Shown in pieces: positions 34,931 to 48,067 of a DNA stretch of 64,000 bases. The stretch is from Sarcomyxa edulis (Eukaryota > Basidiomycota > Agaricomycetes > Agaricales > Mycenaceae): positions 62,001-126,000 of the forward strand of contig QUOL01000005.1 in assembly GCA_009761415.1 (NCBI GenBank). Reading direction: 5' to 3'. How positions within the stretch are numbered: the stretch's first letter is position 1; each line of letters starts with the position of its first letter. Position numbers and translations under genes: made by a program. The notes under the pieces are model-generated. The model had not been told where the DNA came from and did not search any database. It saw only the letters and a list, made by a program, of their open reading frames with translations.

Positions 34931-37328
34931 ATGCCGAAATTTAGTTCAGCGTCGGTACGCAGTGATATTTATTCGTAATGTCTTTTCACACTAACAAGTA
35001 CTAAATATCTCAGATCTCTCTCCGAGGAGAGGATATAACGCAAACTGCTAGCGATGCTTCTCAAGAGGTACCTCCATCTACAAAGACTAAGGTCAGCTTC
35101 GAGTTCATCGTAGCATGGATAAAACTTGTACATAACCGATCATACACAGTCTAGTAGTAATACAGATGCTTGGGAAAAACTGTTCACTGCCATGACCGAG
35201 TACGACAGTCAGATGATTGATAGATGGAAAAGTGAGATGGGTAATCTCCTCATATTTGTGAGTCTGACCAACATCTTTTACCGCGACTTTCCTGCTAATT
35301 ACGACCGTACATCTATTCCTCAAGACCGGTCTGTTTTCCGCCGTTGTAGGGGCCTTCACCATCGAGTCATATGCCATGTTACAGGAAGATCCCACTCAGA
35401 CCTCTGCCCAATTACTCGCACAGATATCTGCGCAATTGTCCGCCTTTTCTGTCAATTCCGGTTTCATCAATTCGAGTGCACCCGCCATCCCTGTCACTCC
35501 TTTTCAAGCTCCAGGATTAGCCGTTCGAATCAATATCTTCTGGTTCCTCAGCTTAGCCATAAGTCTAGTCGCCGCCTTGTTCGCTATCGTTGTCCAGCAA
35601 TGGTTACGAGAATATCCCCTCAATCACGTCCGAAGTGCTATGGATGGAGTCAAGCTTCGCCAGTTCCGTTATGGAGCATTAAACAGATGGGGTGTCCCAA
35701 TGATCATTGGGATACTACCCGTACTCCTCCAAATCTCACTCGTGCTCTTCCTCGTTGGGCTCTTCAACCTCATCTACACCTTGAACCGGACCGTATTCCT
35801 GGCACTAGTGATAACATCCGGCATACCCCTCCTCATTCTTATTGTCACACCTGCCATGCACGTCTTATCAACGAGCTGTCCATATAAGTCGTCTTTGGCA
35901 AAGGTCGCCGTATGGTTAGTGTTTCTAGTAGTGTCTATCCCTGCGTATGCCCTTATGGGAATCGCAACAGTGGGATACACCATTTTGGCGATACCCACTG
36001 GAATCGTCTCCGAATTTTCCAATAATAAGATACCTCTGACGTACGCGCTCGCGCGGTACCTGAAACAACCTTTCGAGATTACCGCCAATCGTATATCGAT
36101 TTTCATGGCCGCTCGATTTCGGTCCACTCTGGATTGGAATGCCCGGGATGTCTCGGCAACGGAGAAAGCGAAGAATCTCGAGCTCTATGCTTTGGAATGG
36201 GCTCCCGCTGTTATACCCAGTCATGATATACTAACCATTGCTCCGTGCCTCTCGGATCTTCGCCCGGAAGACCGTGCTACCTGTGCCACCACATGGGTGG
36301 CGAAAGTGCTGAATTTGAGGTTGGAGTTCTCGACATACGACCATGTCGATCCTTCATCGCATCCGCTACCTTTTGGTCCTGAGGGGTTGCACTTTCATCT
36401 TGCGCTACTTCTAGACAATCTACCAAACAACCTGGAATATTTCGACAAGGTCGGGGTACAGATGTTGCTACTCGTTCGGTATTTAATGACAGCGGACTCT
36501 GCGCCAAAGGGAGCGCTCCAGAGACAATATATCGAAAGTCTAGTCAATTTGCTTCCCAAACACGATCGCAGCGTTTCTCCCTCAGACGGGATACGCAGCG
36601 GTAACGGTGATGTGAACATTGGGAAGCATAAACTCGCGCTTCAGGTGATCACAGCCTCCCTACTCGCGGGTCTTGTAAAGTGGAATTACCAGTTTAATAA
36701 ACCAGGTTCGTTGCCGTTCTGCGATCTTATACACATGCTCATCCTACTCATTATTCATCTAGAAACCGCCGCCCTCTGCAGAGTACTGACACCTCTCTGT
36801 GAATCCTGCCTTGATCCTGGCAGACTGAGTGCATGGTTCTCGCGACACGATATATATATGTGTTCTTGCGCGTCGGCTCTATACGCTCTATCCAAGCAAC
36901 CCCAGACCATTATGGAATGCCCCGAAACTATAGATAGCCTTCTAGACACCCTCATATCCTTCGCTCGTCTCGAGAGACCCCGTATTCGTTCTCATTCCGG
37001 TCCGACCCAATACCAGAAAACTCTGGACCAAGATAATCCGACTCCCGTCTGGAGAATTTTGTGCGACAGCCTGCTCTCATTAGCGACTCACGGTGGAATT
37101 GGTTTCTCGGAGCCCCGACTCGGTCCTGTGGTCGACAGCCTCATTCAGGTTTTCGAAGACAACCATTTTCATGTTTTTGACGGACCCATGGACGCGTTAC
37201 ATCGCACGAAGGAGCTCTTGGGAGTATCGAGGTCATCCCCGGTCTCGGATCATGGAATGGTAGGAACACGTCTAGACTTACGAGGCGCAGTGGGTTCTGC
37301 AGGAGAAGAGGGATTATCGCTAGTCTAG
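34931..37328 (+). CDS. DUF6535 multi-pass membrane protein
   Basis: Belongs to a large Agaricomycete-specific family of unknown function. Four exons: MPKFSSAS at 34931, ISLRGEDITQTASDASQEV, SSSNTDAWEKLFTAMTEYD, and a long last exon from about 35326. All joins are phase 0, and ATG 34931 is the first in-frame start. The family signature is clear: WEKL...YD, then TGLFSAVVGAFTIESYAML (first membrane segment), INIFWFLSLAISLVAALFAI and VVQQWLREY. Further hydrophobic segments are MIIGILPVLLQISLVLFLVG and VAVWLVFLVVSIPAYALMG. The last 400 residues are soluble and helical. Expansion of this family in mushrooms is known; its role is not. Confidence 0.92.
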
Positions 37329-37475
37329 ACATCTGTTATTTGATATCACTGAGTCATTGAAAGCAATGAATCTGATACTGTGATACATTCAATTCGGTTC
37401 GAAGTCGGTTGCTTGAAGTAATGATAATCGACGATCTTAGTCATTCCCTTACAATAACAGACAGACATAGAAAGT

Positions 37476-39686
37476 TCACAGGTCAGGAGACGATTTATGA
37501 CTCCTTCCCCATTTATCTACGAATGCATCCAACTTGCGCACCGTCCGAGCGGTTCCAAATAATTCTCCGTCCTTTTGTAGACACACACATCAGATAGATT
37601 AAGAGGGACGGAGAGATAGACGAACCTTTCGAACTCTGCTCAAAACATCGCCGAGCGCGTCACTTTGCTCTGATGCTCGCTTCTCCAACTCTCGTATGTC
37701 TAGGGCAGGAGCGAATGGAGGAGACGTGGGGACGGGCGAATTAGCGTAGATGGCAGATAGAAGGGAGGAGTGGGATGCAGATCTACGCCACGATGAAGAT
37801 AATCATGATTACAGTGCAATAGTTGACCCAATATGGACTTACATTTCACTTAATGTCCCCGGAAGGATTTTCGCCCACTTTTCTTCTTCGTCTTGAACTT
37901 CAGACCAGAAAGAGATCGTTGACTTGAGCTCGTTAATGACGTCTGCTCGATTCAGGAGTATCAAGGGCGGAGCAGATTGTGCTCGAAGGTCTAGGAAAGG
38001 AGGGAGATCAAAATGAGCCCTAAAGAGACAAACATATCAAGGACGTACCTTTCAGTCGTTTAAGAAGATCTATCAGCTCTCGTTCCCATATCGCGTCTTC
38101 TTCTTCTTCTTTGTTGTCCGAACTTTGTCGTACGACAGACTTTACATCGTCTACGACATTTTCGAGCTCTTCTCCAAGAGCGCCAGAGATCGCTTCTAAT
38201 TCTCGAATATGAGCATCAGTCGTGGAGAGGCCGTCGTGCAGTATCTTCAAAGGATCAATGACGAAATTGAACGCGTTTATCGTCTACGAGATTGCAATGG
38301 ATTTGAGGATTGATGTTATGATTTATGGAAAGCCACTCACATCGTCCAGCGTTTTCCCTCGAGCTGCCAGCAAGCTTAGCTGATCAAACATCCATGCTTG
38401 TTCCAGCTCCTTCTTGATATCTATTCCCACGTCTGATTCATCTCGTTCCAGAACATCCTTGAGCTCGAGAACATCATCTAAAGAACTGTCTCCTCTAACG
38501 TCCTCTAGCCGCTTACACATTCGCGCAATTTCTTCGTCGTAAGCTGCGTCTTCGGCCAATTTCATCAACGGTCCAAGGACATCATGCAACCTCCCAGCCT
38601 CCTTCCTGACCTCTTCCGCAGTCGGAAGTCTTGCTCGACTCGCGTCGATACGCGTTATTTGCGAGTCGTACACGTCGATTATAGACGAACGGCGCGAAGA
38701 AAGCGTGTGCAATGGCTGATGAGACACTATCTCCATTCGGTCTGTTCCATTGTCAGTTAAGAGACGCAGAGCATCACCGACCGAAGAAGATATCGCGGTA
38801 TCTGCCTGAAGATCGGTGTGTCATTGATTTCGGCTGCTAGAGTGGACCAATTGAAAGGCCACTTACAGTCAGAGATAGTTCTGCAAGTTTTTCTTGCATC
38901 TCCTGGATGTTTGCGTCTGCTTTGGCGATAGCAGCATGTAGAGATTCGACGGTTCGTGAGCTTTTCTGTGTGGCTTGCCTTGTCAGGAATGAGTAAGACT
39001 CTATGAGCTGATGCGAAAGTTTGAACAGGGCTCACTTAGTCTGACGAATACGCGCTTTCAAAAGGTTAGCCTCCGATTCGAGAAGTGCAGATTCTGCGTC
39101 CATGAATTCTGCTCTTTCTCTGCGCAAGTATTGTCAATGACTATTCCTGACCAAGAAATGTGTACACACTTGAGTTTCAAAGGGGTAGCATAACTCGGGG
39201 CAACGTGAAAGACATTTGTGGGATCTACAGGGCCTTGGGAAATCGGATAAGACTTCTTGGCACGATCTAAACTACGTGGACACGTTAGTTGTAACAGAAC
39301 GAGAAAATACGGAAGATGACGCACATCTGAACCTCATCTGCATGTAAAGCAATATTCTCCACCGCAACCCTTTGGTCTAATCCATCGGCTTCGAGGGCGA
39401 GCTGATCAGCAAACCATTCCAAAAGCGCTCTACCAGCCGGAATGTCCATTGCCCAGTCCATGTCGGTGGCAGGGATGATTGGTCCACCGAGATCAGATAT
39501 CATGGAAGACAGGCGTTCTGTGGGGCGCGACATATCTCGGGAATTGGCTTCAAACGCGTAATTTCGTCGAAAGAGATACTGCAAAAGTAAAGTTTTAGGA
39601 GATGATGGCAAGCCTGAAGGGGCGGCCGCAGCTTGGCCGAAAATAGTGTCAGGTTCGGTCGATTCCGATCGACTCGTTTTCCACAT
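37476..39686 (-). CDS. Coiled-coil protein, probable HAUS3-like augmin subunit
   Basis: From ATG 39686 the first exon reads YLFRRNYAFEANS, then GPIIPATDMDWAMDIPAGRA and LLEWFADQLALEADGL. The Trp/Phe pattern (DWAMD...LLEWF) resembles the conserved N-terminus of augmin subunit HAUS3, which helps nucleate microtubules on spindle microtubules. The remainder is almost entirely heptad-rich: LLESEANLLKARIRQTK, LAELS..., EAGRLHDVLGPLMKLAEDAA, LERDESDVGIDIKKELEQ and ISGALGEELENVVDDV. The terminal exon, DGELFGTARTVRKLDAFVDK, follows a GTTCGT intron and stops at 37476. At least nine exons. The coiled-coil nature is certain; the augmin assignment rests on the N-terminal pattern and overall layout only. 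Confidence 0.6.
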
Positions 39687-40186
39687 TCCAACTTCAACAC
39701 CATAGGTACAGCGATCTCGAGCTCAGGAAGTCCTTACAGTGAACACTCTCGAAGATTCTCATCCACAATGGCTTTCATCAAGCAATGGTTCTGGGTAGCC
39801 TTTAGGACGAACGGCATGCACATTCCACTGAAAGGCCCAAAGCCGGTGCGGTGCGTTCATTCTCTTCGTGCTCTTCGTGTCGAATTTTACGCTTGTCAAT
39901 TTTGATGAAAGGTAGCCCTCGCTTTTCTGCATACTTTACGTGTCGTCTTATTTTCCTTATCAAACGAAAAACGGATCCAGTGTGATGCCACAGTTTCACG
40001 GAGTCCAAGATGTCAATTTACTTATGATAATGTTTGTGGCTACTGGAAACAATGGAACAAACACAAGTGCACAACATCGATGCCTATGAGATCTCATCTC
40101 ATCTTCTTCCTGTCTTTCCGACCTCCAGTAATCTTCCCATTCCATTCGGTGTCTTGTCTCCAATCCCTCGTCCGTCTATCATCTAT

Positions 40187-40332
40187 GCCCACTCGTAGCC
40201 ATGCTCGTCCTGCAACCAGAGCCAAGACCAGCTCCCAGCTGCCGCAACCTCAAGTTCCAAAACCTCGTGCCAAGCCTCGGCCTCAGCCTCAGCCACTACC
40301 CAAACCTCAACCTGCAGTGTCTTCGAGCTTGT
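40187..40332 (+). CDS. Possible first exon of a Pro/Lys-rich protein
   Basis: ATG 40187 opens MPTRSHARPATRAKTSSQLP, followed by a Pro-Lys-Gln alternation (KPRAKPRPQPQPLPKPQP), and runs into a GTGAGC donor-like site. Candidate later exons near 40430-40590 (PPIPINPPITPHEQAQF, then DAFVEKLIEA) share the Pro-rich style and end at another GTGAGT. I could not close the gene with a stop or a clear domain. Confidence 0.3.
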
Positions 40333-40599
40333 GAGCTCATCATTTTCATTCATCTTCATAACCTGCATTGATTGTATCTCCAAAACCTCGTAGTGCCACT
40401 GTCCCGAAGAAGGTATGTGCCACTCAATTCAGAATCAGTCCTAATCGCATGTAAGCATGCTCTCTTCCTTTGTAACCACTTGTGTTGCTGATCTCCTCTC
40501 TCTTAGTCCCCCGATACCTATCAATCCTCCAATAACTCCACACGAGCAAGCGCAGTTTGATGCGTTCGTTGAGAAATTAATAGAAGCGTGAGTTTCCTT

Positions 40600-42411
40600 T
40601 GGTCCCATATCTTCGAGAATCCCCGAAACTCTTATGGTCGCTTCTAGAAATGCTCGAGATATCATGCTACCCCCTAGGATCTCTTGATATCGATGAGTTT
40701 TTCTCTCTCAGTCCTCATCAATTTCGTAGATCTCGGGCTTCGGCTTGGCATATGCCACCGTCACTGCCGCAGTGGCAGTGTCGCCATTCTTTGTTTGATC
40801 TTGCTTCATCTGGAAGCCTCTAAAATGCCAGTCACGTTTTTTGAATCTCTTCCTCCGTGACCATCGAATGTGCCACTCGTATTTGGTCAAAATTGACCAT
40901 CTTCTCTGTCTCCGTGATTTTGACTGTCACTCTGCTCTAGGGAGCTTATGACATGGAACACGGTATATGCACATCGAACTCTCTTGCAACGACAGCGCTA
41001 GCTGGAATGCAGGAAGGATATGGCTTCCTCTGTTCAGACCTTGCAAGCCTGATCTCTATGTACAGGAACCATAAACTCGTTACTTCCCATCCTGTCATGG
41101 TCCAGCTCTACTCCAGAACTCCTAGGCGAACATCACGTTCGTTTGGAGTGTGCGACGTCCGATATCCTATGCGCTTTCTCTCTACTTTTTGCCACTCCTC
41201 AGGAAAGTTGGTCTCCCTTTCAGTAGCTAGGAATACTCCAGCAAATCGGCTGGCTTGAATTGTAGTTACAGATCATACCTTTGGATCTGGTTGTTACATG
41301 TCGTCCATAACCCCTTTGTTTTCATTTTGTGTTCGCGATTCTTGTATCTCACGACTCCATGGTCACACGTAGTTCGGCCCGCCTCATGACAACTTGTCCA
41401 TTAACTCGCTTTTGTCACACGATCAGGTCGAGATTGTCATTCATGGCGAGGAATGTTAGCCTCCCTCTAGGTTTTTGAATCCCTCATTGACCATGCCACC
41501 TCACACGGAGAAGGAGAGCTGCGCGCGTCTGCGTCTGTAGCCCCAATTGATGGATGGGTCAGCCTCTTCTTCAATTCGTGACGCTCTTGCCAATTTTTTG
41601 GTCCGCGTGCGGGAGAAGTCTCACTCTTGGCTGGACTGCTTTCCAGGGCTGTGTCTTCGACGCTACATGGCCTCTGCTTATATGTAAGTCTGCTAGTCTA
41701 GTACTATTGTCGTTCTTTGTACCTGGAAGCTTTTGTATCATATACCTCTATCCCTATCTCTTTCGTCCGACTCGAGTCGAGATATCAGGTCGCAAAGTCT
41801 TTGACCTAAAGGCCGTGCGTAGATCTGGTCATTCCATTCATTTCCACTGTGATATATGAAGAAGCAGAATACTGAGTAATGCCCAATGGCCAACCCTCTT
41901 GTGAAAGTGGAACACGTACTTTCACTCGTCACTTTGGCATGTGTAGATGAGTCTGGCGAGATTTCTATTCCAGGTAGATACCGAATCTTCTCAATCGCAA
42001 ATATAGGTTCTCTACGGAAGTCCCCTCGGAAATGAACGAACTGATTTGATATTCTGTGAGTTCCGCCACTGCAATTTGAAAGGAAAACATTATGGTCGCT
42101 TTGACCCCTTTGTCTAGTTTCCGCATAAAGCAATTTTGTATCAGGCCGCGCGTAGTAAGATTCCCATTCATTCGTTCAGTAGCTTTCGATCATCATGGCA
42201 CTGCGGTGGAGTCCTACGCTGTATTACATAGTCACACAGTTCTTTCACCACCACGGAGAATGCCTTTTTGGGATACGTCCTCTAAAGCTAGGTGGCTCTC
42301 ACATAAAACGAACCCTTGCCTCTGACCTTCTATCCCCATCTTTCCCTACGAGCAAAACACTTGCGAATCTCATACACCCTCCCTACGCACCAGCTTCCCT
42401 ATATTTCTAGC
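40600..42411. other. Long stretch without a supported gene
   Basis: About 1.8 kb with no recognisable coding chain on either strand. The open frames present are short and compositionally unlike neighbours. There is a small perfect hairpin, CACTGCC-GCAGT-GGCAGTG, near 40760. It could hold decayed genes or a long promoter for the zinc-finger gene at 42412. Confidence 0.4.
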
Positions 42412-43145
42412 ATGGCAAACTCCAACAATGTGTCGACCTCTCCCTCCTTCTCCGAAGCTGAATCGGATCTTCACAGTCAACTGACCTCTGGGCCACTCGA
42501 TACATCTCCATCGTCATACTTCTCGTGGCTAGACTCAGTGTTCCAGCAGTGAGATTTTATTTTCCATAACCATCTGATCCTTTTTGAGAACGCCAATTTT
42601 GCAGGCCCGACCCCACAAGCGTCCTAGACTCAGTATTCGATCGATGGTCAGCGTCGTCTGACCCCGAGGACGTTTTGGCGTGGGATCAGCTTGTCGAGTG
42701 GGCCTCGTGAGTTTAGCGCCTTACCGCTACTCCATTCTCTACTGACACTCAACTCTGCTTTAGTGCCGACACCGATCCTCACAAGCGGCGCTGCCGATGG
42801 GATAGCTGTCGAAAGTCTCATTTCCCAAGGGGATCTCAGATTTTTCATCATCTGCTGGAAGTACATGGCATTAAGGCACCCAAGAACTCTAAACAACATA
42901 TTCCATGCAAGTGGCGCGGTTGCAGGAAAAGTCTGGCACACGGCAACATGGCCAAGCACATACGAATCGTGCACTTAGGCCTATCACGACACATCTGCTT
43001 TGGGTGCGGAGCGTATTTCACCACTCTAAACTCGGTCCAACAGCACCAGAAGAAATTTGAGTTTTGCAGGACATCGGGTTATGAGCCGAGACCTACATCG
43101 AGAGAAGAACTCGAAGGAACGCTTGATGCGTCGAGGGTTTTATGA
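42412..43145 (+). CDS. C2H2-type zinc-finger protein, paralogue of the 574-2067 gene
   Basis: Three exons from ATG 42412: a Ser-rich N-terminus (MANSNNVSTSPSFSEAESD), then a second exon with LDSVFDRWSASSDPEDVLAW, and a third exon carrying the fingers. These are CRWDSC with x13 and H-x4-H, CKWRGC with x11 and H-x4-H, and CFGC with x12-H-x6-C. Order, spacing, the CxWxxC starts and the terminal Cys in place of His match the protein at 574-2067, which implies common descent. Joins use GTGAGA and GTGAGT donors and keep frame. Likely nuclear; target unknown. Confidence 0.8.
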
Positions 43146-43368
43146 CTTATATGGAGTCATCATGTATATTTTCTCCTTTTATCTGTGTAGCATAGATCGA
43201 ACCCTGTATCTTGCCTGTATTGTTCTTGACACTTTTTTGGACCCATCTGGACCCACAATATCGTGCGAAAGTTTTGTCTTCAAGTCGAAGATCAACAATT
43301 ATTTTAAATTCAAAGTTTTGTTTCTCCAGGTTCACACCAAAGAGCCTGCATCTGTCTAAAGTCTTGGA

Positions 43369-45896
43369 ATGTTGTCAGACTCCGAGTCAGAAGTCGAGCC
43401 TATCAATGACCTCACCATCAACGAACATTATGCGAAGGCTTTCGAGTACAAGAAAGAGCGAGAGGAACTCGCGAAGCGTAAGTTTGCCATAGTTCGCATT
43501 CGTCTTACCTATTGACTCATATCAACTATGCAGTGAAGGAGAAATACGGCTCGGATTACGGTGAATCAGATGTGGAAGAGTCTGAGACAGATTCCGAGTC
43601 TGCAGAATCCGAGGACGAAGACGGGGAGGAATTGACACCTGCAGTCGATGCTGCCATTCTACGTACACTCGCCAGAATCAAGCGGAGAGACCCAGAGATT
43701 TACAATGCTGAGAAGGGCATATTTGAAGGTGCGTTGCTTAGCTCTACCAGGCGCACGCTAGCGGCTCAACGTTTGGTAAAGAGGAACAGCAGAAGACGAC
43801 TACTATCGTGAAAGCCCCTCGGAAAGCAAAAGACAAGGTGATTCATCAGAATTCCGAACAAATACTATCTAAACGTTGCGCTGATACGCCTTCGAAACAA
43901 AACAGTCCAAGCCTATAACGATACGACAGGTAGCCCTAGAATCGGCTCTTAATGCTGCATCGCGGTCTCCCTCACCCGAAGCTGTACCCGTACCCCACGT
44001 TGAAGAACAGCGCATCCTGCGAAAAGAGACAATTGCTGCCTTCCAATCCGCCGTCGACGACGACGACGACCTGCTGATCCCTCGAGAGAAGGCTCAAGAT
44101 GAGTTAGACCGGGATGAAGAAGAGTATCGGGCATTTTTGGAGAGAGAGGTCGGGGAGGATCTTGCTGGACTTGTAACAATTGAATACCCAGACGGCGAAC
44201 CAGTAAAAGAATCAGACTCACCAAAGCCGAAGGAGAAGAAGAAAGAGGGCAAAAAGAAAGCAAAGGCTCCAGTCGAAGAGTCGAAAAAAGAGTCTGATCA
44301 GGAATTCCTCTTGAAGTACGACATTCCTGACATCTTCATCCCTTCATGATTATCATCACTGATCACCTAATTCACAGCTACATCTTGAACCGTGGATGGA
44401 TCGACCGCTCTACAGGCCGCGTTCCTACCTACGGAGAAATAACCCGGTCCGAATCCGTCAAGGGCAAAGGCAAACAAAAGGCTGAACCAGAGGGCGACTC
44501 TGATTCAGAAGGTGGAGACATCAATGCTGATGCTGCCCAAAATAACAGCGACTTGGACGAAGATGATTTCGAAGAAATTGTCGACCGTTTTGAGAGCTCT
44601 TACAATTTCCGATTCGAAGAACCGTGCGTATATTGTCTCTATATCTGAGAGTTCATTCTCATCTGTATACAGGGATGCTGCACTTATCAAATCTTATCCA
44701 CGTAATCTCCCATCCCTTGTCCGACGAGAGGATACTACACGAAAGGAAGCCAGGGAAAGGAGGAAGCAGAGGAAGGAAGAGGAGCTCATCAAAAAGAAGG
44801 AGGAGGTGAAGAGGATGAAGGCGATCAAGATGAAAGATATCAGGAGGAAGTTGGAGCAGATCGGGGAGGAAGGAGGGAAGAAGTTGGATGAAGATGCTGG
44901 TGCGTGTCTTTTTCATCTCCATCGATTTTCGAGTACTGATAAGTCCGTGAAGCGTTGCGTGACTTGGATCTAGAAGGTGATTGGGATCCAGAAGCACACG
45001 ACCGACAGATGATGGGCTTATATGGCGCAGACGATGACGGTGACCTGGTCTTGGAGGATGACGAGGATGGAGAGAAGCCTGTCTGGGATGACGATATAGA
45101 TATTGGGGATATTGCGATGTTGTCGGAGGATGAAGAAGTTGTGGTCGAGAAGAAGAAGAAAAAGAAAAAGAAAAAGAAGGGCGGAGACGAGGCGCTGGAT
45201 GATGGGGCTGTTGATATGGATGCTATGGATGCAGAAATTGAGAGAGATGATGAAGAGTGGGACGGTACGGAAGAAATGAGGAAGAAGAAGCTCGATGAAT
45301 ATATGGACGAAATATATGGGCTGGACTTCAACGATATGGTATGTTTCGTCGGTCTTTCCTCGCCCCTTTCACTCATTTATACGGCGTAGGTTGGAGATAT
45401 GTCCACCCGGTTTAAATACGCGAAAGTCCAGCCACAGAACTTTGCTCTAACACCCGCAGAGATCCTGATGGCGACTGACGCAGAGCTCAATGAATATATG
45501 AGTGTCAAGAAGTACGCTCCCTACCGGAAGGAAGCAAGGTGGGACTCTACCCGGAATGACAGGTTGAAGGAGTTGAAGACAAAGGTCAAAGAGAGAACTG
45601 GTGGCTTCGGAGGCTTCGGGGAGAGTGGCGCAGGACAGGGTGCAGGAGAAACACCAGTGAAAAAGAGGAAGGGTAAGAAAGAGCGGATGAAATTGAAAGG
45701 TGATGCTCCTGCAGATATCAAGAGCGAGCGGGGCATCAAGGACGAACCAGATATCAACAAAGAATCTCCGGCTCCGAAACGAAAGCGTGACCAAGATGAT
45801 ACTGGCGAGGGTACAACAAAGCTCGAAGATGGGATTAACGAGACCGGGAAGAAGAGACGGAGACGACATGGCAAGAAAAACGAACTACAGGAATAA
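43369..45896 (+). CDS. KRI1: KRI1, nucleolar ribosome-biogenesis factor
   Basis: Required for 40S maturation in yeast, acting with Krr1 in the nucleolus. From ATG 43369 the protein begins with the family N-terminus (LTINEHYAKAFEYKKEREEL, then LKEKYGSD), an acidic stretch and ELTPAVDAAILRTLARIKRR. Middle exons read KETIAAFQSAVDDDDDLLIP, EEYRAFLEREVGEDLAGLV, FLLK|NYILNRGWIDRS, PRNLPSLVRREDTTRKEARE and the long basic coil after it. The C-terminal Kri1 domain has DEYMDEIYGLDFNDM|VGDM, FKYAKVQPQNFALTPAEIL and MSVKKYAPYRKEARW, then a Lys-rich nucleolar tail. About nine exons. Acidic and lysine runs, including KKKKKKKKKK near 45155, are usual for Kri1. Confidence 0.95.
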
Positions 45897-46387
45897 TGAC
45901 TGTGCGTATCGTTCTGTCTCTCAAATTTGCTTTCTTACGATTGTTGGGCGTATTTTCTAGTGAGGGACACATTCTCTTTCCTTCGAGTTAAGTCTCGATC
46001 CTCTTATCTATATCCTCTTTTGCTCCTTCTTCATTTCGTATGATCATGACTGATACATCTCAACGCCCCTGAGAAATCAAAAGTCTGCCGCAGACTCTAT
46101 TAACTTCGCAGTTTAGCTGCGCTACTGCGGACTCAGCCACATGCAGTCTTTGACTCATTGACATCGACATGTTCTCTATCATCACGACCTTAATCCGAAC
46201 TTCATACTGCTTCTGTTCGTTCAGAAATGGTATTATCTACGAGAACATGAACACGCGGAATGCTGCGAATGATCATCAACACCACTAACCACGATAATTG
46301 CGTTACTGATACGCAGCAAGTCCGCAGCTACATATTGACTCTTAAGAATGGTAATGGACGCATCCTTTCTCTATTCATCTCATCAGC
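45897..46387. other. Intergenic region with short hairpin-forming words
   Basis: Between two plus-strand genes. At about 46081-46097 the word AGTCTGC-C-GCAGACT is a perfect 7-bp-arm palindrome, followed near 46110 by CGCAG-TTTAG-CTGCG. These could form small hairpins in the KRI1 3' region. No gene seen. Confidence 0.45.
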
Positions 46388-48042
46388 ATGGCCGATACTA
46401 CTTCCCCTTTGCTCAAAACTGAGAGTCATCCACAGCCAAAGTTGGCTCCTCCGTCGTACAGTATGCCATATCCTGCGCAGACGTACTCTGTTTACGAACA
46501 GGAATCACCTGCTCCTCGTCGGTCTCCTGCAAGGCGTTTCTTTAGAGCTTTCATCTTTGCCTTCGCAACCTTGGCGCTTTTCAAGTTGGTATTCCACCAC
46601 ACCCGGAGACACAGCCATTGGCATGGTCCAGTGAGTCCAAATTTGATATCGCTGAACAATTCACTTGTCCTGACCTTTTTTGATTCGCAGTATGACTCGA
46701 ACGAACTCCCCATACCATCCAATGTCAAGATCCATGACTGTGTGGAAGGAGACTTGTGGTCGGACGATCCTTCTGGAGCAGCTCTGCCTGGAGCGTTTTC
46801 GTCGTACACTTCCTTCGAACTCCCTGTCTCTTCTGATCTTCTACTATTCCTTGCTCGCGGATCTACATCTCATGGTAACATCGCAATCATAACGTCGGAC
46901 GATGTAGGAGATGTAGCAAAGGTTGATGTTTCTGTCGAATACTACCGTCAGAAGATCCGAGACCAAGCCAGGGTCTGTCTTCTTGAGCGGGAAGAGGGCG
47001 AGACAGGTGTCGGTATTTTCGTGAGTCTTGATAAGTCTGTTCGTATTCCATTCTCTAATTTTCACTAAGACCCCTGTCCAAAACCACCGTCATCACTGGC
47101 ATTCGAAAGACCGCCTTTCATTCACTGTCGTTATCACTCTTCCCGCCTCTTCAGACGGCTCGCCTCTCTTTATAAACAATCTCGAGACAGACATGCCTAT
47201 CTTTGGGCATGCTCTGGGTGATCTTGATGGTTCCGTCGTTTTCAAGTCTCTATCACTCAAAACGACGAATTCTCCCATTGAAGCACAAGTAAGTTGCCTC
47301 TTTCGTACAAATTTTGCATCTCAACTGACAAGTACCAAGTCAATATATGCTGAGGACGCCTCACTTCGTACATCCAACGCTCCCATCACTGGCACTTTCA
47401 AAACCTCCACCTCTTTGACTCTGTCCACTTCCAACGCTCCGATCAAAGCCGAGGTAGACTTGATAAACGACAAGGATGATCACGCCACCGAATTGGTCGT
47501 GAAGACGAGTAATGCGTACGCATCAATTGTAATCGACTTTGTAAACCGTCAAAACTAATCCCAGAAATTCAGCCCTGTCTACTCCAATGTCACCTTGGAA
47601 TCGACTAGATCTATCGGCGGAAAGTTCGACGTGGGCGTTGCAACGTCCAACAACATGATTGATGTCAAATTCCCCAGCACCCCTGTCGAATCTGACCTAC
47701 AGTTCGAAGGCACAACGTACGTTGATTTCCATGTTATACAGCACTTCGAGTGATTGACTTGACATATCCTACATGTATAGTTCTAATTCTCCGGCATATG
47801 TTCAACTCGACAGCGCATACGAAGGGACCTTCTCTCTGGTTAGCTCCATATTATCGCCACGTTTGGAGCGAAGTGAGGTGGAGGACCCTACCGGTCAAGG
47901 TCGCGAGAGGTCTATCGAGTATCGCTCGGTCAATAGACGGGGAGCGACTGAAGGTAGCATTAAGTGGCTTGGAGAGGGACGACACGGACAAGGTTCAGTC
48001 TCTGTGAAGACCTCCAATTCACCCGTCGTTGTGAAGGTCTAA
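46388..48042 (+). CDS. Type II membrane protein with DUF4097-like beta-repeat ectodomain
   Basis: ATG 46388 begins a Pro/Ser cytoplasmic segment of about 45 residues (MADTTSPLLKTESH), then a basic RRSPARRFFRAF and one membrane helix (FIFAFATLALFKLVF). The C-terminal part lies outside or in the lumen. It carries repeating short beta units of the type seen in DUF4097/DUF7330 proteins: LKTTNSPIEA, LRTSNAPITGTF, LSTSNAPIKAEV, VKTSNA, and near the end VKTSNSPVVVKV. About eight exons; the intron near 46632-46690 uses GTGAGT, and another begins after VKTSNA near 47516. Likely a plasma-membrane or secretory-pathway protein of unknown function, common in Agaricomycetes. The transposable element at 48068 starts 26 bases after the stop. 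Confidence 0.82.
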
Positions 48043-48067
48043 ACTTCCGACTCGATACAATTTCATG

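Noticed and set aside
44840..45376. Long Ser-rich frame on the minus strand
   Set aside because: It is the antisense image of the Asp/Glu/Lys-rich KRI1 exons and has no independent features.
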